Origin: Glaciecola sp964621345
GTDB lineage: Bacteria > Pseudomonadota > Gammaproteobacteria > Enterobacterales > Alteromonadaceae
Assembly (NCBI GenBank): GCA_964621345.1
Contig: CAZUON010000003.1
Location: forward strand, 62,001 to 126,000
Direction: 5' to 3'
Length of the DNA: 64,000 bases
Shown: positions 45,072-53,072 of the stretch, in pieces
How positions within the stretch are numbered: position 1 is the stretch's first letter
How the letters are laid out: the number at the start of each line of letters is the position of its first letter
Program-made: the position numbers and the translations under genes
Notes under the pieces: model-generated
What the model saw: the letters and a program-made list of their open reading frames with translations, nothing else
Databases searched by the model: none
Told to the model about the DNA's origin: nothing

Positions 45072-45995
45072 TTACACATGTTGTAATGCTTGCTGGCGAA
45101 TAAACGCAATACTAGGTGCAAAAAAAGAAGCGCCGGTTTCCGCATTAGAATAATCTAACAAGCGATCATAATGCCCGTTTTGATCGCCATAAATACGGCT
45201 ATGTAATAAGTTTTTAAATGCATTCGGATGACTTGCGCAACTCACAAAATACAAACCTTGAACACTCATATTCCCGTAAGGCATGCTTTGATTTAGCAAG
45301 ATGGGATATTGGCCGTTAGCATCTGTGATTTTGGTCCTAAAAGCATGAGATGACAGCCCTGAGTCGACCACTGGCAAATTATGCTCTTTTGTTTTGCCCA
45401 TAATATCTTGTTGTCGGCTTTCAGAGAGTGCCTGCCAGCGAGTCATGTCATGGCGATATCGTTGCACATGAATATAGCTACCACCAATAAAATGGCTATC
45501 TTCTTCACCTACTGTCGCAATTTCAAATTTTTTGAAACCTCGAGGATTATCATCGGTGATCACAAAACCGGTAAGGTCGCGCCCATCTAAATATCGAAAG
45601 GCTCTTATTTGCTCAACTAGCTCGGTATGGAGGCGCAAAAGTTCCATTACGCGAATACCGGCTGCATGACAAATATCAAGCCTGTCAGCGCGAATCTGTA
45701 TGAATAAATCACAGGGGATAACCGGTGCACAGCGATCTTCAGATTGCATATCCGGAAAAGGTGCCAAGGCCATAGGCGCTCTATCAGGATAAAGTTCATT
45801 CCAAAAGTTGCTCCCAATACCCACTACACCAGAAACCATCGCCTCATAGTGTTCATCGTCAAAGTAGTCGAATATATCGAGGCAGGCTGAGAGTTTACTG
45901 CGTATTGCCGCCATATCATCATCGACGACATTAAAGAGCAAATACTGAGCATGTAAGTTTGGCTCTGCGCAAATACCTTTTTGTGGTTGCGTCAT
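45072..45995 (-). CDS. Dyp-type haem peroxidase
   Basis: Dye-decolourising peroxidase family, 307 residues without a signal peptide, so cytoplasmic unless encapsulated. FRYLDGRDLTGFVITDDNPRG carries the conserved GxxDG-like Asp region (here YLDG), GGSYIHVQRYRHDM the expected His/Arg segment, and SHAFRTKI the distal-side Arg region. Class A-C cannot be settled by eye; the length and HVQRYRHDM resemble the bacterial B/P group. The proximal haem His is most likely one of those in the YIHVQRYRHDM stretch or just after. Single gene, transcribed toward the carbonic anhydrase terminator. Confidence 0.85.
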   Translation of the reverse strand: MTQPQKGICAEPNLHAQYLLFNVVDDDMAAIRSKLSACLDIFDYFDDEHYEAMVSGVVGIGSNFWNELYPDRAPMALAPFPDMQSEDRCAPVIPCDLFIQIRADRLDICHAAGIRVMELLRLHTELVEQIRAFRYLDGRDLTGFVITDDNPRGFKKFEIATVGEEDSHFIGGSYIHVQRYRHDMTRWQALSESRQQDIMGKTKEHNLPVVDSGLSSHAFRTKITDANGQYPILLNQSMPYGNMSVQGLYFVSCASHPNAFKNLLHSRIYGDQNGHYDRLLDYSNAETGASFFAPSIAFIRQQALQHV

Positions 45996-46118
45996 AAATA
46001 GTACAAATACACCCTGCTGTTACATGCAGTAAGCTTGCTGTGGTCACTCTTACACTCAACATGAATATGACCGAACAAAACAAGCTCCTACATCATTTTT
46101 CGCTTAACCGTTTTCTAT

Positions 46119-47837
46119 TTAATAGCCGGCAGCTTGGCCGTCTTTTCTAGACTCAGACGCACCGTAGTATACCTGATTCTTGCCGTCAAAGAGAATCGCC
46201 TGATAGCCACCAAAGGCACCATTCACATCGGTCAAAGTATGTCCCATTTTCATGAGTTCGCGGCGAACATTGTAAGAAAAGCCTGACTCTAAGCTAATAT
46301 AGCCACCATCGGTCATCATATCTCCTTCAGGTGTACTTGAACCTGAATGCAATATTCTCGGTGCATCTCCGGCTTCTTGTAAATTCATCCCAAAATCAAT
46401 CATATTGATAACGATTTGGGCGTGCATTTGCGGTTGAGTGCCACCGCCCATTACGCCAAAACTCATTAACGGCTCGTTATTACGAGTCACAAAGGCAGGG
46501 ATAATAGTATGAAAAGGACGTTTTCCAGGCGCATACTGATTAAAATGTCCCTCTTGTAAGGCAAACATTTCACCCCTGTTTTGCAGCACAAAGCCTAAAT
46601 CAGTGGGGATCATACCCGAACCCATGCCGCGATAATTACTTTGAATCAACGATACCATGTTCCCAAACTTATCGGACACGGTTAAATAAATTGTATCGCC
46701 CTCATTCTTTCCTGCATCTAGGCGTTTAGACGCACTAGTCGGTGAGATTAACTGCTGGCGTTCCTTTGCATATTCTTTTGATATCAACCAATCGACAGGT
46801 ATTTTATTAAAGCTTGGATCGGCATAAAACTTGGCACGATCCTCAAAGGCAAGCTTCTTCGCCTCTACAAAAGTATGGATAAATTCAGCAGAGTCTCTAC
46901 CCATACCTTCAAGGTCGTATAGTTCTAATATGTTTAATATTTGCAGTGCTGCGATGCCTTGACCGTTAGGTGGAAGCTCCCACACATCATAACCTCGGTA
47001 GTTTGCTGATACCGGGGCAACCCACTCAGAGTAATGAGCAGCGAGGTCTTCGTACTCTAAAAAGCCACCTTGCTCCTTCATAAAAGCAGCAATGACTCGA
47101 GCAATATCCCCTTTATAAAACGCATCTCTGCCGCCTGTCGCTAGTTTTTCATAGGTATTTGCAAGAGCTGGGTTACGGAATATTTCACCCTTTCCAGGCG
47201 TTTTACCGTCTATGGTAAAGGTCTCTTCAAACCCGGGATATTGACCAATTCGTTTTTGATTCATTTCTAAATAATAGGCAATTAACTCAGTCACCGGGAA
47301 CCCATTGCGAGCATAATCAATAGATGGCGCAAGTAACTCTTGCATCGGTTTAGAGCCAAAGCGCTCATTCAGCATAAACCAGCCATCCACCGCACCGGGA
47401 ACCGACACAGGTAGCGGGCCAAATTTAGGGATTTTATCTAGACCCTTTTCTGCGAAGTGTTCCATAGTTAAGCTTTGTGGCGACCTACCCGATGCATTTA
47501 AACCATACAGTTGCTTGGTTTTTGCATCCCAAACAATCGCAAATAAGTCTCCTCCAATACCGCAACCAGTGGGTTCAACGAGACCTAACATCGCATTGGC
47601 GGCAATGGCTGCGTCAATGGCATTCCCGCCAGCTTTTAAAACGTCTAAACCCACCTGCGTTGCAAGCGGTTGACTAGTGGCAACCATGCCATTTTGAGCG
47701 ATGACCTCCGAACGGGTGGCAAAAGCTTCACCGGTAATGCGGTCGTATGCGTGTGCACTTGCGGTAGCGCAAAGGCTAAGAAAACACGTAAGTGCGCAAC
47801 TAAATGTTTGCAATGTTTTTGAACGGTTTTTGCTCAT
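46119..47837 (-). CDS. ggt: Periplasmic gamma-glutamyltransferase
   Basis: Cleaves gamma-glutamyl bonds, for example in glutathione, in the periplasm; the precursor self-cleaves into two subunits. Of 572 residues, a signal peptide at about 1-30 (cut after ASAHA) is followed by MVATSQPLATQVGLDVLKAGGNAIDAAIAA, an NTN-hydrolase mark. The predicted nucleophile is Thr in GDTIYLTVSDKFGNMVSL, followed by the family's NYRGMGSGM and GVMGGGTQPQMHAQ segments. The lid loop is short, as in secreted homologues. A GGGCACTGCTTT block about 90 nt upstream resembles the -24 part of the sigma-54 promoters in this window but lacks a -12 GC. Confidence 0.93.
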   Translation of the reverse strand: MSKNRSKTLQTFSCALTCFLSLCATASAHAYDRITGEAFATRSEVIAQNGMVATSQPLATQVGLDVLKAGGNAIDAAIAANAMLGLVEPTGCGIGGDLFAIVWDAKTKQLYGLNASGRSPQSLTMEHFAEKGLDKIPKFGPLPVSVPGAVDGWFMLNERFGSKPMQELLAPSIDYARNGFPVTELIAYYLEMNQKRIGQYPGFEETFTIDGKTPGKGEIFRNPALANTYEKLATGGRDAFYKGDIARVIAAFMKEQGGFLEYEDLAAHYSEWVAPVSANYRGYDVWELPPNGQGIAALQILNILELYDLEGMGRDSAEFIHTFVEAKKLAFEDRAKFYADPSFNKIPVDWLISKEYAKERQQLISPTSASKRLDAGKNEGDTIYLTVSDKFGNMVSLIQSNYRGMGSGMIPTDLGFVLQNRGEMFALQEGHFNQYAPGKRPFHTIIPAFVTRNNEPLMSFGVMGGGTQPQMHAQIVINMIDFGMNLQEAGDAPRILHSGSSTPEGDMMTDGGYISLESGFSYNVRRELMKMGHTLTDVNGAFGGYQAILFDGKNQVYYGASESRKDGQAAGY

Positions 47838-48021
47838 GTTCTACTCATTATGTTGATTAGCGTTATTAATAATTTAACAAAAATGGGGGTGGCTGATAAA
47901 TCAGTGTAACCTCGATAAGCCCTTAAATGAAAGCAGTGCCCAATAATTTTAAACTGTACATACCGCAATGGCTATGCTTCACTTATCAATACTAAAGTAT
48001 AGTGTGTAGTCAGAGGCCTTC

Positions 48022-50625
48022 TTGCAAGAACAGCGCAACATCCATATTTTTATTACGATTTTCAGCGTACTTTGTATTTGTGCGACTTCATATGCAGGGT
48101 ATGCACATTGGCGCAATGAAAAGGCCATTGCCTTTAACGCCTTTATCGACGATAGCACCGAACTTAATTATCGATTGAACACTCAATTAAATGACATCGT
48201 TCAAATCGCCGTAAACAATGCATTTTTAGCGGCCAACAGCCCTCTACTCGAGCAAAGCTTCTCGGGATCGGGAAATGATAAGAATTTACAACGCGCATGG
48301 CAAAATATGTTCTTATCTTCACCCACCCTTTATCAAATACGTTACCTAGACCTAAAAGGAAACGAAATATTTCGTATGGAGCGCAGCGCAAACGATTTTT
48401 TATGGGTCAGTGGTGAGCAACTACAAGCTAAAGGAGAGCGAGATTACTTTCAAAGGAGCATGTCAAACCAAGAGCTCATTTACATCTCAGAAATTGATTT
48501 AAACCGTGAGCAAGGGCAAATCGAAGAACCTTACCGCCCCACTATCCGAGCAACAGCTAAGTATTTTGAAGGCGGTGAGTTGACTGGATTAGTGGTACTG
48601 AACTTTGATTTACGGGATGCTTTCGCTTTTTTCAAGTTACAACAAACTCGTTTAGAGCATTGGATCGTGAAGCAAAACGGTTTCTTTATATCTACACCAA
48701 CCGAGCAAGAGTGGGGATGGTTACTAAATAAACCAAACGATAGCGTGACGCAAGTATTTACATTCGTTAACGAATCACAATACATCTCTGACATAAACGA
48801 TGCTACTTGGTTATCACAAAATAGTTACCTTAATTTCTCAGAAATAAATTCCCCTATTGAAGATGTTTACCTAGCTGAGAGTAGGTTCTGGATAATCTCA
48901 AATATGAGTCGAAGCACCATTATTGCGCTTGACCAACTTCGCCTCAGCTTATTGATTGCTTGCGCTGTGTTAATTGTACTGATCATTGCAGTTGCTCGCT
49001 ATATTGCTCATTTATCGGGTCAAATGAAGCGCAATCAGTTATTGGCAGTGCAACTTGCCGACGACGCTCAAACCTCGGAAAAGGCAAAAGCGATGTTTTT
49101 GGCACAAATGTCCCATGAGATACGAACGCCCATGAATGGACTTTTTGGTATGTTACAAATAACCTATGGTGAGCGCGACCAACAAAAAATCAACCATCAC
49201 TTAAAGCATGCGATGCGCTCGTTTGAAGCACTCAAACGTATCATCGACGACATCCTCGACTTTTCTAAAATTGAGGCAGGTAAGCTGCAATTAGTTGAAC
49301 AACGCTTTGGTTTAGATTCAGCGCTTCGAGATATTGCTCAAATTATGGGCCGCTCAGCCTATGGCAAAAATATTGATATGTGGATTGATATTGACCCCAA
49401 TTGTCCAAGAGAGATTGTTGGTGATGCCATCCGCATTAATCAAATTTTGTTCAATCTTACCAACAACGCAATTAAGTTCACCGAAGAAGGCGAGGTCAGG
49501 CTGATTGTGAAGTTACTCAGTGAAAGTGACACACACTTAAATCTTGGCTTTGTTGTTAAGGATACCGGCATAGGAATGAGTAAAGCACAATCAGAAAAGG
49601 TGTTTAACGCCTTTTCTCAAGCTAGTAGCGACACGCATAGTCAATTTGGCGGGACGGGTTTGGGCTTAACAATTGTGCAACAACTAATAGCATTAATGGG
49701 AGGCGAGATTAAGGTCACAAGTGATACCAATAGTGGTTCACTATTTAGCTTCAATATATGGGTAGGCAAAGCTCAAGGTACAACATTATTTAGTAGTACT
49801 AAGCACATGCCTGCTCATAACTATATGGAAGCTATTTTGTTTACGCCGTCAGACATTGCTCTGACTATTTTGAAACGTAGTTGCTCTGCACTCGGGTGGA
49901 CCTCTTTGTCTCTGCCAAAAGTGTCTGACCTTAAGCACTTTAAATCTACCAGTAACGCACAGGGCCAGGTAGTGATTGTTGACGACAAAATACCACTACA
50001 AGAAGATGATTTTGCGGTACTCAAGCAATACAAAAACGATAGGCACAACGCAACTACCGTGCTTATTGCAAAGGATGGTAATTTTGAGATTAAACAGAAC
50101 GATAAGAGTAGTTTTGACAGAATCATTTCAAAGCCCTTTACCCCTTCCACACTCTTTGATGCTGTGGTAACCCACTCTGATAAAATCGTCGATTTATCCG
50201 ACAGAATACGCTCCAAGGAACAACGTACACTGAATCTAGAAGGCTTAAATATCCTGATCGTTGAAGACAATGAAATTAATCAAATGGTTGCAGCGACAAT
50301 GCTGGAGGAGGCAGGCGCTTCAATCACCTTAGCAAACCATGGTAAACACTGCTTAGAACTATTAGCGGCCTCTCCTAGCAACTTTGATGCAATATTAATG
50401 GATATACAAATGCCTGAAATGAACGGCATTGAAGCCACTACCTTTATTCGCGAACAATCCATTTATGACAATGTGCCAATCGTTGCATTAACCGCTAACG
50501 CCATGGAGCACGAACGCAATGAATGCATTGATGCAGGCATGCAAGCTCATGTTACAAAACCGATTGACCGTAGTGAATTAATTCAAACTATTGCCAGAGT
50601 AACCAGCGAGTATAAAACTAGCTAA
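48022..50625 (+). CDS. Hybrid histidine kinase with periplasmic dCache-like sensor
   Basis: Membrane sensor kinase of 867 residues, TTG start at 48022 with a GAGG site. Helix at about 7-27, periplasmic sensor at about 30-310 (TLYQIRYLDLKGNEIFRMERS and YISEIDLNREQGQIEEPY are typical of dCache/LuxQ-like sensors), helix at about 312-330, HisKA with His in MSHEIRTPMNGLFG near 366, and HATPase with NNAIKFT, DTGIGMS and GTGLGLT. A degenerate receiver (about 590-715, no clear Asp) precedes a true receiver with Asp in ILMDIQMPEMNG near 792. No HPt, so it needs a partner phosphotransferase. The gene is divergent from ggt. Confidence 0.92.
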   Translation: MQEQRNIHIFITIFSVLCICATSYAGYAHWRNEKAIAFNAFIDDSTELNYRLNTQLNDIVQIAVNNAFLAANSPLLEQSFSGSGNDKNLQRAWQNMFLSSPTLYQIRYLDLKGNEIFRMERSANDFLWVSGEQLQAKGERDYFQRSMSNQELIYISEIDLNREQGQIEEPYRPTIRATAKYFEGGELTGLVVLNFDLRDAFAFFKLQQTRLEHWIVKQNGFFISTPTEQEWGWLLNKPNDSVTQVFTFVNESQYISDINDATWLSQNSYLNFSEINSPIEDVYLAESRFWIISNMSRSTIIALDQLRLSLLIACAVLIVLIIAVARYIAHLSGQMKRNQLLAVQLADDAQTSEKAKAMFLAQMSHEIRTPMNGLFGMLQITYGERDQQKINHHLKHAMRSFEALKRIIDDILDFSKIEAGKLQLVEQRFGLDSALRDIAQIMGRSAYGKNIDMWIDIDPNCPREIVGDAIRINQILFNLTNNAIKFTEEGEVRLIVKLLSESDTHLNLGFVVKDTGIGMSKAQSEKVFNAFSQASSDTHSQFGGTGLGLTIVQQLIALMGGEIKVTSDTNSGSLFSFNIWVGKAQGTTLFSSTKHMPAHNYMEAILFTPSDIALTILKRSCSALGWTSLSLPKVSDLKHFKSTSNAQGQVVIVDDKIPLQEDDFAVLKQYKNDRHNATTVLIAKDGNFEIKQNDKSSFDRIISKPFTPSTLFDAVVTHSDKIVDLSDRIRSKEQRTLNLEGLNILIVEDNEINQMVAATMLEEAGASITLANHGKHCLELLAASPSNFDAILMDIQMPEMNGIEATTFIREQSIYDNVPIVALTANAMEHERNECIDAGMQAHVTKPIDRSELIQTIARVTSEYKTS

Positions 50626-50656
50626 ACCTTGTTTTTGTGAGCATAGCAGCAAACAT

Positions 50657-50680
50657 AAAAAAGCCTCGCTAATGCGAGGC
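50657..50680 (-). terminator. Rho-independent terminator of glnK-amtB
   Basis: A 7-bp GC-rich stem (GCCTCGC at 50663-50669, GCGAGGC at 50674-50680) with a 4-nt loop is followed on the minus strand by six T. It lies about 100 nt past the amtB stop. It may also slow plus-strand transcripts from the kinase gene. Confidence 0.88.
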
Positions 50681-50779
50681 TGATATTTACCAACGTGTGT
50701 TGGTGCTTAGTTGTTTATTCTTTTTATTATCTATTCTTATTATTATGTAACTAAGCGCTCCCTTCAAAACTCAGGTTAA

Positions 50780-52030
50780 TTATGAGCGAGATTGACTAAA
50801 GTCTGGATATGCCTCTAAACCACATTCGCTGATATCGACACCTTCAAACTCTTCCTCTTCAGATACTCTGACACCAATCAGGGCTTTAATGACTAACCAC
50901 GTGACTAAGCTTGCACCGAATACCCAAACAAATATAGTTAAAGCACCAATCAACTGACCAGAGAACTTAGCCCCTTCATTAGTGATCGGCACTAACATTA
51001 GTCCTAAGAAACCAACTACGCCGTGTACTGAAATCGCACCAACCGGATCATCGATTTTAAGTTTATCTAATCCAACGATACTGAATACAACCAATACGCC
51101 ACCGATTGCGCCAAACAGAGTCGCCTGCCAAGCTAACGGAGTCGATGGCTCTGCAGTAATCGCTACTAGCCCTGCTAATGCACCATTTAAGGCCATGGTT
51201 AAATCAGCTTTACCGTATAAGATACGCGCAAGTAGTAGTGCTGCGACTGAACCACCGGCTGCTGCCGCATTAGTATTCATAAAGACTACTGCAACAGAGT
51301 TTGCAGATTCAACTGAAGCCGTTGCTAATACAGAGCCCCCATTAAAGCCAAACCAACCCATCCATAAAATGAAGGTTCCTAGAGTGGCCAATGGTAAATT
51401 AGCACCTGGGATTGCATTGATTTTGCCATCGGCGGTGTACTTACCTTTACGAGCACCTAATACTAATACACCTGCTAATGCTGCTGACGCGCCGGCCATA
51501 TGAACAATGCCTGAACCTGCGAAGTCTGAAAATCCGAGGTCACCTAGTACATACATACCAAATACCGCGTCGCCATTCCATGTCCATGCACCTTCCATAG
51601 GATAAATGAAGCCAGTCATTACTACAGTAAATAACAAGAAAGACCAAAGCTTCATGCGCTCAGCAACCGCACCTGACACAATAGACATGGCCGTTGCCAC
51701 AAATACAACTTGGAAGAAGAAATCTGCTGATGGCGCATAGGTAGCTGCGTCTTCTGCAACGCCGGTAGCGCCATCACTATTAATTCCAGTGAGTAAGTAG
51801 TCACCACCGTACATTATTGCATAGCCACAAATCATGTACATGATGCATGCGATAGAATACAAGGCGATATTTTTAGTTAAAATTTCAGTGGTGTTTTTAG
51901 CGCGCACTAAACCCGCTTCTAACATAGCAAAACCTGCTGCCATCCACATAACGAAGGCGCCGCAGATTAAAAAGTAAAAGGTATCTAAGGCATACCCAAG
52001 TTCAAATGTAATTTCCATAGTGTTCTCCAA
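50780..52030 (-). CDS. amtB: Ammonium channel AmtB
   Basis: Inner-membrane ammonia/ammonium channel, 416 residues, about eleven helices. The twin-His pore is present: GSGIVHMAGASAALAG and VGAISVHGVVGFLG. The NTNAAAAGGSVAALLL and ARNTTEILTKNI-type segments (here RAKNTTEILTKNI) are conserved. No cleaved signal is evident. The C-terminal EEEEFEGVDISECGLEAYPDF is the cytoplasmic tail that contacts GlnK. It follows glnK by 35 nt and is co-transcribed from a nitrogen-controlled promoter. Confidence 0.96.
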   Translation of the reverse strand: MENTMEITFELGYALDTFYFLICGAFVMWMAAGFAMLEAGLVRAKNTTEILTKNIALYSIACIMYMICGYAIMYGGDYLLTGINSDGATGVAEDAATYAPSADFFFQVVFVATAMSIVSGAVAERMKLWSFLLFTVVMTGFIYPMEGAWTWNGDAVFGMYVLGDLGFSDFAGSGIVHMAGASAALAGVLVLGARKGKYTADGKINAIPGANLPLATLGTFILWMGWFGFNGGSVLATASVESANSVAVVFMNTNAAAAGGSVAALLLARILYGKADLTMALNGALAGLVAITAEPSTPLAWQATLFGAIGGVLVVFSIVGLDKLKIDDPVGAISVHGVVGFLGLMLVPITNEGAKFSGQLIGALTIFVWVFGASLVTWLVIKALIGVRVSEEEEFEGVDISECGLEAYPDFSQSRS

Positions 52031-52065
52031 AAAGGTCTGCGAGAGACGCTAATATGCTAAGCACA

Positions 52066-52404
52066 TTAAAGTGCGTCTGAGTCTGCTTCGCCGGTACGAA
52101 TGCGTACCGCTTGCTCAAGGTCATAGACAAATACTTTGCCGTCGCCAATTTTGCCGGTTTTTGCTGCACCAACAATGGCTTCAACTAAGCGTTCAACTTG
52201 TTCATCTTGAACCGCGATTTCGAGTTTAACTTTAGGAAGAAAATCAACTTGATATTCTGCCCCACGATAAAGTTCGGTATGTCCTTTTTGACGTCCAAAG
52301 CCTTTTACTTCTGTCACGGTAAGACCATCAATACCGATTTCAGAAATTGCTTCACGAACATCATCAAGCTTAAAAGGCTTAATGATTGCAGTGACTAGTT
52401 TCAT
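52066..52404 (-). CDS. glnK: Nitrogen regulatory protein P-II (GlnK)
   Basis: Trimeric PII signalling protein, 112 residues. It senses 2-oxoglutarate and ATP/ADP and blocks AmtB when nitrogen is plentiful. Begins MKLVTAIIKPFKLDDVREAI. The T-loop KGFGRQKGHTELYRGAEY contains uridylylation Tyr51, and the C-terminal GDGKVFVYDLEQAVRIRTGE is canonical. Pairing with amtB and its NtrC/sigma-54 promoter make GlnK a better name than GlnB. Confidence 0.95.
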   Translation of the reverse strand: MKLVTAIIKPFKLDDVREAISEIGIDGLTVTEVKGFGRQKGHTELYRGAEYQVDFLPKVKLEIAVQDEQVERLVEAIVGAAKTGKIGDGKVFVYDLEQAVRIRTGEADSDAL

Positions 52405-52456
52405 AGGTTGCTCCTGCTATTTTGAGTGTATTGCTAAGTGGTTTAACTCATTGCAA

Positions 52457-52473
52457 TACAAAAGCAGTGCCAA
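52457..52473 (-). promoter_or_regulatory. Sigma-54 promoter of glnK-amtB
   Basis: The minus strand reads TTGGCACTGCTTTTGTA. It has the full TGGCAC -24 box and TTGTA for TTGCW at -12, with one mismatch and correct spacing. The predicted transcript starts about 40 nt before the glnK ATG. The core GGCACTGCTTTTG is the same as at 17279-17294. Confidence 0.78.
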
Positions 52474-52535
52474 GTAAGGATGTGCATATTTTTCAGTAGC
52501 TTATAGAATATGCTTCGTAATTTAACGCGCATTAA

Positions 52536-52552
52536 TGCACTTTAATGGTGCA
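52536..52552. promoter_or_regulatory. NtrC enhancer site upstream of glnK-amtB
   Basis: TGCACTTTAATGGTGCA matches the NtrC consensus TGCACCNNNNTGGTGCA except at the inner left base. It lies about 65 nt upstream of the -24 box. An overlapping weaker half-site (GCGCATTAATGCAC, 52527-52540) sits beside it, as in tandem enhancers. Confidence 0.85.
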
Positions 52553-52635
52553 GTCGTACCATTTTGGGGTGTTTGTGAAAAGTATCAGTAAGAAAAGTTA
52601 ACTTCGAGGCATCACAATCCTGCTTGAAATAAAAT

Positions 52636-52919
52636 GTCGTCCCAACGTGGCTTGGGATCTCGCAATTTTACTGAAGTTGTATAAATAAATAACGGAATTA
52701 AACACTAGTTGTCATCTTGGGAGATTACCGCCTTCGCGTAATACTGTTCGTTTAAGCTATGAAACTCCCTCGTCATTTCGGCGCAGGCCGAAACCTCCTC
52801 AAATAATCACCGTGTTAGTTCAGATTAGAGGGTATTTATGGGGACTACAGCCTCCGCTGTAATGACAATGTTTTATTTAAATTCTTAAGCGACCAGCATT
52901 ACGCCTTCGCGGTAATGAC
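52636..52919. repeat. Cluster of five degenerate GTCATTCC-type palindromic repeats
   Basis: Five imperfect copies of a 24-28-nt palindrome of the widespread GTCATTCCCGCGAAGGCGGGAATCTCC type lie in 285 bp, in both orientations: 52636-52662 (plus), 52721-52744 (minus), 52772-52800 (plus), 52841-52866 (minus) and 52896-52919 (minus). Stems are conserved while sequence varies, for example TTTCGGCGCAGGCCGAAA in the third. AGCGAC/GTCGCT inverted repeats (52888-52893, 52925-52930) flank the last copy. No ORF is present. They separate glnK from mrcB and look like non-autonomous mobile or REP-type elements. Confidence 0.75.
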
Positions 52920-52998
52920 GAATAGTCGCTGAAACGAACGCAATTAAGCCGCGCGATAATAACTAGCAATTGCTGATACACCCCGCATCACATTGTAC

Positions 52999-53022
52999 CT
53001 AAGGTTTTTAACTAAACCTTAG
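52999..53022 (-). terminator. Hairpin downstream of mrcB
   Basis: CTAAGGTTT (52999-53007) pairs with AAACCTTAG (53014-53022) across a 6-nt loop, about 40-60 nt past the mrcB stop. There is no T run, so termination is uncertain; it may protect the 3' end. Confidence 0.4.
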
Positions 53023-53040
53023 CGCAGCTTCGGTTATTTA

Positions 53041-53072
53041 TTATTACCAATCAAAATTATTACCAATCAAAA
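53041..53072. repeat. Perfect 16-bp tandem duplication at the mrcB stop codon
   Basis: TTATTACCAATCAAAA occurs twice, back to back (53041-53056 and 53057-53072). On the minus strand each copy spells the end of mrcB (codons for Phe-Asp-Trp, then TAA-TAA), so the gene's last codons and stop are duplicated, leaving an unused second copy in the 3' untranslated region. Confidence 0.9.

Noticed and set aside
47931..47943. Sigma-54-like promoter before ggt
   Set aside because: The minus strand has GGGCACTGCTTT, as in the other -24 boxes in this window, but continues with CATT, not TTGC, at -12. Without the -12 GC it should not work as a sigma-54 promoter.
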